Source of the DNA: Allodiplogaster sudhausi
Taxonomy: Eukaryota > Nematoda > Chromadorea > Rhabditida > Diplogasteridae
Length of the DNA stretch: 64,000 nt
Assembly: GCA_945643635.1 (NCBI GenBank)
Contig: CALZFC010000042.1
Span: forward strand, 1,587,501 to 1,651,500
Direction: 5' to 3'
Shown here: piece by piece, positions 39,493-50,000 of the stretch
Layout: each line of letters starts with the position of its first letter
Numbering within the stretch: position 1 is the first letter of the stretch
Translations under genes and position numbers: made by a program
The notes under the pieces: model-generated
What the model was told of the DNA's origin: nothing
The model's database searches: none
Seen by the model: the letters and a program-made list of their open reading frames with translations, nothing else

Positions 39493-40974
39493 ATGAGAGA
39501 GCCTTTTCTGCTGGCTGCCCTTCTTCTCTCAAGTGCCTGTTCTGCTGGGCGCAGCATTTCCTTCACTGGTATGACTGGCATCATCACATCGCCCAACTTT
39601 CCAGATGCATACAATGACGACCAGACCATTGACTACCACATTCAGGCAGGTAGAGATTTATGCATGAAATCTTTATTTTTCTGACTAATATTTCCCACAC
39701 GAACTGTAATGGGTACTATTTCAGGCATATGTAGTCAATGATAATTCTATACGAACATCGAAGCATTTTTCAGTATTGTGATAACAATTCTTTCCTTGAG
39801 CAGGTTCCTGATGGCTACACGGTCGTCGTGGATCTTCTCATTTTCCAGACAGAGGAATGCTGCGACCTTCTGTACATATTCGACGGGCCGACCAAGGACG
39901 CTCCCTGCATTAAAAAGACCCTTTTTCTTCCAATTCAGTTATTTCCCGACCATCTCCCCCCCCCAACCTCAACTCAAACAGCGATGCGCCTCTATTTTAT
40001 CATCAATGAAAACTTTTGTGTTATTAATTACGACCAAGATTGGAAAGCGTTTCCGTTCAAACATAACTTACTATCGATTGCAGCATCTCAGGAAATCGGA
40101 CAGGTTTGAGCGTTCGTTCAAGCGGAGCATCCCTAACTGCAGTCTTCGATACTGACCTCACCACTGTCATGGACGGCTTCTTCCTACGATATCATGCAGT
40201 CAAAGGTGATCTTTTCGCTTACTCACGCATATTCTTGCACTATTGTGCGCCTATTTGATTTATCACTTTTTCAGTATTAACGCATCCAGATCTTTTTTCA
40301 GGATGGACTATCAGTAAAAGAAATTCACATTCAAATTGTCCATGAGTTTCCCACCCGCCATTTAAATCATAGTTCTTGTTGCAACAGAAAACGAAGACGT
40401 GGTGCTTGTGTACGGCTGTCCTGATATGATTAGGAGCGAGGAATACGGAATAATCATGTCTCCTGGGTATCCATTCAACTACACCAACGATATGACATGC
40501 TATTACGAGATGGAGACCAAGAATGGAATGGTGCGTGCTTCTTTTATAATTCGCCTGCAGATACAGCATATCTCCGTCATGTGATAGACTTCTCAAACAG
40601 GTTGAATTAACATTCTATGCTCTCAATACTGAGCCATGCTGTGATACGATCGATATTTACGACGCAGAATTGAATGAGACTTCTCGCTCCAAGATTGAGC
40701 AGTCAATTTTCCATATTGTTTTTTTTAGATAATTTAGTTTTGCGCTTGAATTGCAACATGAAAGTGAGGAATTTTCAGCCTCTCAGGAAAGGTGGTGAAT
40801 GAGACGACGAAGCCTCACGTCGTTCGCTCCCAATCTCCACAGATACTTCTCGTGTTCTCGGCAGACCTCACCAACGTCTTCCCAGGTCCCTCTTTATAAC
40901 ACATACGTTACATACAGGAAATTAAATTATATGCTGCAGGCTTCAGTGGAAAGTACCGGTTCATTCGACAGTAA
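39493..40974 (+). CDS. Secreted protein with two CUB domains
   Basis: Seven exons: 39493-39645, 39804-39937, 40084-40205, 40388-40530, 40601-40701, 40779-40885, 40940-40974 (TAA); 795 nt, 264 residues. It starts with a signal peptide (MREPFLLAALLLSSACSA). CUB 1 runs from about residue 22 to 135 (GIITSPNFPDAY, VPDGYTVVVDL, ECCDLLYIFDG, MDGFFLRYH). CUB 2 fills the rest (GIIMSPGYPFNY, VELTFYALN, CCDTIDIYD, FPGFSGKYRF). The two domains share intron positions: before the VPDGY/VELTF strand (phase 0) and before ISG/LSG, where both junctions form a His codon (CA|C). Intron 1 has to use a GC donor (ATTCAG|GCAGGT); its counterpart in CUB 2 has GT. CUB domains are extracellular beta-sandwich binding modules, so a secreted role is safe but the partner is unknown. 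No protease or other domain is present. Confidence 0.88.
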
Positions 40975-41205
40975 GGCGCTGGTGTAGCTGCAACTACTGT
41001 CGCCAACGACCACTATATATCGGATTGTGCCAAAAATATAATCTTGCGTAATATAATGCTCACTCAATACGAGTTTCTTCTCATAAATCAATCAAATATT
41101 GAAAGCAGTTTGCTGTTTTACTGCTTCACAACAAACAAAATTTATAGTTTTTTTTTTAAATTTCCTATTATTAAATATAAGAAAAAAGTATGCAATATTC
41201 CCACT
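40975..41205. other. Short convergent intergenic spacer
   Basis: AT-rich 230 bp between the CUB gene's stop (+) and the end of gene C (-); it presumably holds both 3' UTRs. An AATAAA-like word on the minus strand lies just upstream, at about 41267-41262. Confidence 0.4.
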
Positions 41206-43315
41206 TTAAAAACATTTGTTTATCTCATGGCGTATTGTATGAAGTAACATTATTCTATTCATATATTTATTGTTAAAAATGAGGCAGGAGTCGTCATAAT
41301 ATTTGTAGATGCATTCTAAAGAAAAACGAAGAGAAGTAGCTTTATCGGCAAAAGTAACGTCAATACATGAAAGAAGCGCGGAGATTGAATCATCATGAAG
41401 CATCACAAATAACAGCGAATCACACGAATGGCCATTTTTCAGTTTATTTAAAGTTATTTCTTGACTAACACTGTTGCATGCAAAAGCAATGTACAAACCT
41501 GTTGTGGGTTCCGTCGAAGTCGAGGTTGATTCAGTCGAGGTTGAGGTCGATTCCGTTGAACTACTGGTTGACTCAGTCGAAGTCGACGTGGATTCCGAAG
41601 AAGTGCTGGTCGACTCAGTTGAGGTGGAGGTGGACTCCGTGGATGTGGATGTCGACGGTTCAGTTGAAGTGCTTGTCGACTCCGTTGATGTGCTTGTTGA
41701 CTCGGTTGAAGTTGTTGTTGATTCCGTTGTTGTCCTGAAGAGAGATCAGCGTTTCGTATGTACAAGCAAGGAAAGTAGCGCAGAGAGAGAGAGAATGCAC
41801 TGCAACGAACGTCGTAGACAGGGTGCCTTTGGTTGCGACGTAGACATCAGCGCAGCATTGTCCTTGCACGCAAGAGTAGTCGTCTGGGCAAAGGCCTGCC
41901 ACACAATCTGAAAGTTAAGACTTCATTATTTTCAATATATGAATTAATCAAAACGAATTTGCTTCATATTATTCATACATTCCATCTTTCGCGGTTTAAC
42001 ATATAATAGGTATGTAGGTACATATGTATTGGAATTTGAAAACTATTCTGACAATTGTTGTTTTTCCCCGTAATTTAGATTATTGCTCGCTCCCTTGCCT
42101 CACCAAATCCTTTTTCAGGTGCCATGCAGACCAAGTTGCTGGTGTCAACGGTCGTTGGAGCAAGTGTACTCGCAGTCGTTCGGATTAGCTGCCACGAAAT
42201 TAGAATTGACATTTTTTCCTTACCCAACTCAAATTCCATCCTATAAATATGTATGTATATGTGTATGTGTATGTACATGTGTTTTGTACCTGGCTGTCTT
42301 CGCAACAATATGCACCGTTGATGCATGTGAAGTCGGTGGGGCACATTGTTCCAAACGCGCAAACTGCAACTCATTTTCGTACACAACTAAAGAACGATCA
42401 TTCCAACCAACTAGTAATAAAAGTAATACGAGAAGATCAATTTCGCCTGGATAGGACTTAACATCTCGAAATTAACGCTTGCTTACAGTTATTTGGGTCG
42501 TAGGAAGCGCACTCGGCAGAGGAAGCCGTCACGGGCGCCACTGTCGTTGTCACGAGGTTCTGGTCCGGGCAGCAGTACTGATTGTTCACGCACGTGTAAC
42601 CTGCGCCGCAGCCACCGCCGAGGCACACTGGAAGTTGTCACTCTACATATGTGCGGCAAGGTATAAAGTTTTTTGCAGTTTATGACTTTGTACTGCAGAA
42701 AATGATGTTCCAAAGCCCGATCGATGTATGCTTCTCACTTAGGAATTCACCAGAAATGTTTGCATAGGATGCATGGATCAGTTGGGAGACTGTCAGCATC
42801 GGAAACAATCCGGCGTAAAAACATTGGTTTTGTTCTACATAAAATATTTTTTTTAAAAAGTGTGTAAAGCTTGTGATATGTAGATTAGGGGGAGCTGCAA
42901 ACCGTTTGTAGGATCGTACGAAGAGCACTCGGCACTCGTCGTTGGTTGACCATCCACAATGACATCTTTGTTCGCGCAGCAGTACTGGTTATCGATGCAA
43001 GTGTAGCCATCGGAGCAGAAGGGCCCCAGACACTCTGCGAAAATGAAATAGATATTTTTTAGTTCATAGAAAATCATAGAACAAAGCGCCGTACTTGAAA
43101 AAAAAACATATCATAATAGGGAAGAATTCTTGATTCTAAAGCAATTGCAGAACATAAGGCGCTTTATAGCGGTTGAAACTGAAGACGAACTGACTGTTGG
43201 ATGTGTCCGGAGTAACACAGCTCTTTGCTGCTTCCGACACCGCCACATGCGCCAGCAAAACTGCAAGGGCGAGCAGCATCGCGGCCATTTCGACCGTCGA
43301 GGACGAGGTCCGCAT
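41206..43315 (-). CDS. Gene C: secreted protein with CC-type cysteine modules and short Ser/Thr array
   Basis: Exons in reading order: 43315 (or 43288)-43195, 43034-42903, 42627-42487, 42363-42290, 42188-42104, 41907-41820, 41734 onward. The signal peptide is MAAMLLALAVLLAHVAVSEA. Exons 2, 3, 4 and 6 each carry a module with the spacing C-x4-C-x5-C-x4/5-CC (for example CSDGYTCIDNQYCC), several followed by a Thr/Ser linker and ECxSYDP. Exon 7 is a Ser/Thr/Glu heptad array of about 78 residues of the same kind as in gene B. It may end by reading through to the stop at 41206, or splice at ACAG|GTTTGT (41499) to an exon I could not find. Phase is continuous, but the exon 6 donor (ACCCT|GTCTAC) is weak. 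Probable secreted mucin-like surface protein; I do not recognise a named family for the module. Confidence 0.75.
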
Positions 43316-44325
43316 TCTAAAGTGAAGAGAAGCTTTCCCGGGTGCATGTTTGCCTTTGGAAAAAGATGACGTCTCTTCAGAATGCGAAAGGCTGTTTGCT
43401 TACATTGGAAACGTTATGTAAAAAGAAAAGAAAACAAATAGAAAGAGAAATTTGGAGTGAACAATTCTTCTTCAAAGCTTTATTTGTGTCTCTATATTTA
43501 AATAATTAGATAAAAAGCTAGAATAATGTAAAAGGCATACTGTCAGACCTAAGAATGCGACGGTAGCGTGATAGCGTGAGGGTTCCGCTGCTGTGGCCTT
43601 TGCTACCGGCTCTGCCCTTGCGGCCTGCTCCGTGTCGCTCTTCACAGGGCACGGACGGCTTCATGAACCCTTATGGAAGGCGGGTCGACCATCATTCTTT
43701 TTTACGCTTTCAACGTCAGAGAGCATATGTGCTTCGTGTTCCACTGGAACACCTCTTTTTTTTATCAAAGCAATTGAGCTCGTGGAGCGCGGTCGAGGAG
43801 AAGTATTATGGGAATATGGGTGAAGAGGGAAGGAAGAGAGAAGAAGAAAGAAGTAGATTAGAGCAGCTATGCAAGAGATCTTTGCCAGGCGAACGAATGA
43901 GAATGCTGCGCAAATACGGAAGACTGGAAGGGAATGGCCGTAACAAGGCGAAATGATCAGAGTCGGTTGAATGTAGCGACGAAATGGATGGGAATGCAAA
44001 AAGAATGGAAACAATGTTGTAGTTGGTAATGATCAGAGATACATACATAGGATATGCATGCTCGTATTAAGGGGAGAATAATGCACTTAAAAAATATTTC
44101 CTATGAAAAGCAGATAAAGTTTAATGAAGCTTATGAAGTAATTTTGATGTACATAATTATATCTAGAGCCTCGCTCGACTTTAAATTCCGTCGTATCCTT
44201 ATTTTGTGTTATTTTTAAACTGTTCTGTAATTTATTTTTATACTCAAAATGTAGAGAATTCGTATTGAATGTGTTAGTTTTGAATATGACAGCATGGAAT
44301 TAATTAAACATTTTCTTTCCCCACA
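43316..44325. other. Spacer upstream of gene C
   Basis: Contains the likely 5' region of gene C. A GC-rich patch at 43510-43770 is open on both strands: the minus strand reads VPVEHEAHMLSDVES followed by a stop near 43661, with an ATG-started 48-codon frame after it, and the plus strand is open to 43956. None has family support. The rest is AT-rich. Confidence 0.35.
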
Positions 44326-46475
44326 GGCGGCTGCTTCCATTTCCGCTCTCTCTATTCCATCTTCCCGGTCAAGGCAACAAGAATCCGTCTGCAGTGGCCC
44401 TGGACAAGCCGGCGGGCGTTAACTTCTTTTAACAACGAGTCGCACTACGCCACCCAGGTTATAGCATGACTCTTGTGCCGTCTGGAGATGTTCTTTTCCA
44501 TTCCGGTCATGAGGCTCTGCTCAGACACGGTGTTGCCTTCGTGGTAAAACCATGGCTTGCGCCTTCAAGCCAGTGTCACGATGTGCTTGGCGTATGTAAC
44601 CACGTCTTCAAGCCAGTGTCAGAACGGATTGCATGTCTGACTCTTCTCCCTCTTCGCCTCCATATCGTACTGGTCTCTGCGCCGACCTCGGCCGCCCCTG
44701 ATCAGGACTATGAGTACTGCCTGGACCTTGCGGATCGTGCATTACGTGAGGCTCCGCGTGGTTTCTCTCCTGTTCTAATTGGGGATCTGAATGGACGCGT
44801 AGCTCGAGACGGTGTGAATGAGCCAGTAGTTGGCGCCTTTACACCAGGTCCGGGAAATGAGAAAGGTCGCCTTTTTGTTGAATTTCGCACCCGTGTGCGT
44901 TTCCGGATTTGGAATACCTGCTTTCGGAGGCGCAAGGGACGTTTGTGGACCTGGCCGTCTCCAAACGCACAAACACACAATCAAATTGACTTTGCGGCCT
45001 CTCGAGCTTCTTTACCAGTGACCAACTGTGGGGTTGTCAGCTGCTTTGATTTTAATTCTGACCATCGTCTCCTCCGCTTGACAATTCGGGTAAAGTCTAT
45101 CAGAAGGGAAAGGCCAGTGAAGGGTCAGGTGCAACGAGTGTTTAAATCACGAATTGTATCGATCAAATCTGATGGTGAGGCTTATCCCTGATGTCGATCC
45201 CCATTCCAATGAGGAGGCATACGAGAGTATCCACGCTCTAACGCTGACGGCAGCTAATGGTTGTGTGCGGTGCTCAGTAGATCCGTCGCGCATTTCTGTG
45301 AAGACTTGCCGGCTTTTCGAACAGCGCCGTATCGCCAAGGCTGATACTTCACCAAACGGACTCATCGCTTTCTCTAACCTCTGTAAAGAGGCTAGGCGGA
45401 GTTTAAATGAAGACCTTGCCTCGCGCAAGGAATTTATTGCTCTCCAAGCGATGCGGAACGGACACAGTGTTGCGAAATCCCGACGCCAGAACGAGGTTTA
45501 CCGTAAACGGTTACTCACGTATGATGCCACTTCGCGGTGTTCCCATTCATGGAAGACGAAGTCGTACACGCTATATGCAAATCTGTCAGAATGGTTTTCC
45601 GGGTTCAGATGGAGTGACACCGAAGATGATCTATCATGCAAGAGATCGTATTGCTCCTCTGATTTGCCGCCTGCTTAATGGTCTGTCGAATGGTGAGCCA
45701 GTTCCCAGGAAACTGACGGAGGTTCTCGTCACTCTTCTATACAAGAAGGGAGATCCGGCTGATGTTAACAACTTCCGGACAATCTCACTCCTTCAGTGTA
45801 CCATGAAAGTGATGACTTACTGCTAGCACGCATGAAAAGAGATCTCGACAACGCTGACGGGACCACTCAAGCAGGCTTCCGGAGAGCCTTCTCAACTCTC
45901 GACCATATCCATGCGATTAAACAGATTGTTGAGAAGTCTAAGGAGTTCAATCAACCACTTTATGCCGCATTTGTTTCGGCTTTCGACTGTGTAGAGTGGC
46001 AGGCTGTCTGGAATGCGCTTCTGAGCAAGGTGTCCATGCCACGTTTATTAAGATCTTAGCGAGGTTGTACCAATCCTCTACCACATTGGTCGGTGTGAAT
46101 GACAACAAAGTTTCTATCAACGTTCAGCGCGGCGTAAGACAAGGTGACTCATTGTCTCCGCGCCTCTTCACTGCTGTTCTCAGAAGCTGTCTGAACCGAA
46201 TTGATTGGGAAGGAAGGGGTATCCGCATAGCCGGTGGTCATCTAGCAATGCTTGCGTACGCCGACGATCTCGTGCTCAGCACACGGTTTCGTTCGCAACT
46301 CTCTGATATGCTTGCAATACTACGAGACGCCCCAGCTAAGATCGGTTTGAGTATCAACCCCTCCAAGACTGTGCTAATGACATCGTGTAAGACAATGAAT
46401 CAGCCCCTTCTGGTTGGCCAAGAAGTCTATCACTTTGTCGACAGCTTTGTCTATCTCGGAGTGCATTCCTGATAC
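44326..46475 (+). pseudogene. Broken RTE-type non-LTR retrotransposon
   Basis: An endonuclease-like segment (44466-45191; PVLIGDLNGRV, NQIDF, SDHRLL) lacks its N-terminus. A linker (about 45154-45520) is followed by reverse transcriptase pieces in other frames: GSDGVTPKMIYHA and LLYKKGDPADVNNFR (about 45590-45826), TTQAGFRRAFSTLDHIHA (to about 46040), then GVRQGDSLSPRLF and the AYADDLVLS catalytic motif (to 46472). At least three or four frame changes break the ORF, so this copy is dead. The order endonuclease then RT, and the RT motifs, fit the RTE clade of LINEs. It lies between genes C and B, oriented opposite to them. Ends are approximate and no target-site duplication was identified. Confidence 0.85.
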
Positions 46476-47088
46476 AACGCTAAATTGTAATTGTTACTAT
46501 TCTTGCAAATGAAATGCGCTAAAGTTTTGAATTTAAAAGCGAAGGGATTTATTTTTTTTAAGTCAGGCGTATCCAAGCGTATCCAAAGAAAAATCAATTG
46601 TACAGGATATCAAATTTAGATAGATTTTTTTCAAGCAGAGTTTCATACAAGTCATTTAGTACATAGGTTTAAGTACGGGCTTTCCCTCTGATATGCTCTT
46701 CTGAAAGTTGAATGTGCGGAATGGTAGCCTCCCTCACACGCAAGACGGACAGCTTGTCTCCTATTCAGGTTTTCTCCTTACTTCCTTTCCTACTGTCGAT
46801 TCCCTCATATTCCCTCAGTTTACACTTCAATACAATTATAGTAATTAGTTCTGGACCCTAGTTTTGAGCGATGTGCATTCACATTTATCTGTAAATTTTC
46901 AATCTAACCGGTACGTTGAGTAATAATGCTAATTATTCTGAGAAATTTCAGATATTTCTTGCACTAGTTGATAATGATTTTATAGGTTAGACATGTGTTT
47001 ATGTGCTGATTATTAAAGGGTCACAGGCTTGCGCAGGGCGAAAGCGCGTCGTGTGAAAAGGCAACGCGGCTTCCTTCTGCCAGCTGGT
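46476..47088. other. Spacer between the LINE copy and the 3' end of gene B
   Basis: AT-rich. It probably contains the 3' UTR of gene B; an AATAAA-like word occurs on the minus strand near 46550. No coding or RNA feature recognised. Confidence 0.4.
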
Positions 47089-50000
47089 TCAGCAGTACTT
47101 GCACGTCTTACGGCATTGCTGAGACATCAGCTCGTTGTAGGCACTATTGCTGCAGAGCTGCGGATTGTCACCGCAAGCCGCGTTTGTGTCCTCGCATCCT
47201 AAAGAGGTCAAACATATCGTCTGACAAATATAACTTTCAATGAGAGTCTGACGGTTCTGAGGCGCGGCAGTTGGTGGAAGAGTGACTCCGCATCGATTGC
47301 ATGTCTTGGGACATTGCTCTGTCATGAGCGCATAATATGCAGAGTTGTAGCACAAGTCAGTGTAAGACGAGCACGCCGAGTTAATATCATTGCATGCTGA
47401 AAGGAATGCTTCGTGTGTACATAAGTGCAAATACGAGATGTCTGATTTAGTACTGAAAGCAAAGTAAAATGAGCTGACGTGGCTGAGTGGTCGGCTTTTG
47501 TGTTGTGACGGACATGCCGCAACGGTTGCAAGTCTTCGGACATTGCTCCGTCATGAGATTCCAATAGGTCGGATAGGTGCAGAGTTGGCTTGATGATGTA
47601 CAGGATGGATTGATGTCGTAGCAGGCTGCAAATTGTAGAAACATTCAACAAACAAATAAAGGGAATATAACAATTAATACGATATATAAACCGACGATTC
47701 TTTGTTGTTGGGGCCAGCGTCGTGACCTTAAGTCCACATCGATTGCAAGTGCTTGGACATTGCTCCGTCATCAAATTCCAGTAGGCCGCATTGCTGCACA
47801 ATTGAGACGAAGACGCGCAGCTGGGATTCTTGTCCACACAGCCGGAAAAATAAAAAATAAGAGGTAGAAAAATAAGAAAATACTGTTTATGGAATGCTCT
47901 CATAATTTGCTGGCGCTTACTCGGAGGATTCGTTGTCGGTGTGACACCACAACGTCCACATGTATTTGCACATTGTTGTGTGAGGAAATCGTAGTAGGTT
48001 GGATCGTTACATTTTCCAACAAGATCCTGGCATCTGTTTGCGCCTGGCTTAGGTTGATATGCGTCCGTACATCCTGCAATATCTCACAATCAATAAGATG
48101 TTCCATTCATTGGAAATTTGTATGAACATATGTATATCTCTACTTCAATCAGAAGCGCTTTCATGTGTCGTTTTAAAGAACGCAATTCCTAGATATTTGA
48201 TTTAAAAAATATGCCAAACAATTTATTTACCTGGTGAAGTAGTCGTTGGGGTCACACCGCAGCGCTTGCACGTTGCTGGGCACTGTTCGGTAAGGAAATT
48301 ATAATATATAGGATCATTGCATTTGTTCTCCAGATCGGCACAATTTGTGGACCCAGGTTGTGGCACGAAAACATCCGTACATCCTGCGTGTTGAAAAATG
48401 GGTGGTGGTGAAGAGTGTAACTAATTCCCAGAACCATAACATGAATAAACTTTGACTATCCACATAATATAATGTTAAATCTGTGATAGAAGGAAAATAT
48501 TTATTATAAAATAAAATACAACAAATTTGCCTGGAGTTGTGGTCGTTGGTGTAACACCGCACCGGTTGCAAGTCTTGGCACACTGTTTAGTCATGAAATC
48601 ATAGTATGTTGGATCATTGCACATATTCGCCAAATCTTCACATCCTGTTGATCCAGGCTGCTTGACGTGTAGATCAGTGCAACCTAAAAACCATCATTCT
48701 GGCCTTATTTAACAAAAATATGCCTTCAAAGGCACCTGGAGAAGTCGTGGTGCTGGTCGACTCAGTCGAAGTCGAAGTGGATTCGGTGGAAGTGCTGGTC
48801 GACTCAGTTGAGGTGGAGGTAGTCTCCGTGGAGGTGGATGTCGACGGTTCAGTAGACGTGCTTGTCGACTCCGTTGAAGTGCTGGTCGACTCAGTTGAGG
48901 TCGAGGTAGACTCAGTTGAGGTGGATGTCGACGGTTCGGTTGACGTGCTTGTCGACTCAGTTGTGGTCGAAGTGAACTCCGTGGAAGTACTGGTCGACTC
49001 AGTTGAGGTGGAGGTAGACTCCGTGGATGTGGATGTCGACGGTTCGGTAGACGTGCTTGTCGACTCCGTTGAAGTGCTGGTCGACTCAGTTGAGGTCGAA
49101 GTGGATTCGGTGGAGGTGGATGTCGACGGTTCGGTAGATGTGCTTGTCGACTCCGTTGAGGTGCTGGTCGACTCCGTTGAAGTGCTGGTCGATTCAGTTG
49201 AGGTGGAGGTAGACTCGGTGGAGGTGGATGTCGAAGGTTCCGTTGACGTGCTTGTCGACTCCGTTGAAGTGCTGGTCGACTCAGTTGAGGTCGAGGTAGA
49301 CTCGGTGGAGGTGGATGTCGACGGATCGGTTGACGTGCTTGTCGACTCCGTCGAGGTGCTGGTCGATTCAGTTGAGGTGGAGGTAGACTCGGTGGATGTG
49401 GATGTCGAAGGTTCCGTTGACGTGCTTGTCGACTTCGTTGAAGTGCTGGTCGACTCAGTCGAAGTCGAAGTGGATTCCGTGGAAGTGCTGCTCGACTCAG
49501 TTGAGGTGGAGGTAGACTCCGTGGATGTGGATGTCGACGGTTCGGTAGACGTGCTTGTCGACTCCGTTGAAGTGCTGGTCGACTCAGTTGAGGTCGAAGT
49601 GAATTCTGTGGAGGTGGATGTCGACGGTTCGGTAGATGTGCTTGTCGACTCCGTTGAGGTGCTGGTCGATTCAGTTGAGGTGGAGGTAGACTCGGTGGAT
49701 GTGGATGTCGAAGGTTCCGTTGACGTGCTTGTCGACTTCGTTGAAGTGCTGGTCGACTCAGTCGAAGTCGAAGTGGATTCCGTGGAAGTGCTGCTCGACT
49801 CAGTTGAGGTGGAGGTAGACTCCGTGGATGTGGATGTCGACGGTTCGGTAGACGTGCTTGTCGACTCCGTTGAAGTGCTGGTCGACTCAGTTGAGGTCGA
49901 GGTAGATTCGGTGGAGGTGGATGTCGACGGTTCGGTTGACGTGCTTGTCGACTCCGTTGAAGTGCTGGTCGACTCAGTCGAAGTCGAAGTGGATTCCGTG

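Noticed and set aside
41206..41496. Separate 96-codon minus ORF
   Set aside because: Its apparent start is not ATG (TTG at 41496). It is best seen as a possible read-through tail of gene C's last exon.
43576..43956. 126-codon plus ORF near gene C
   Set aside because: The start codon is GTG, it has no domain, and a competing minus frame is equally open; not enough to call a gene.
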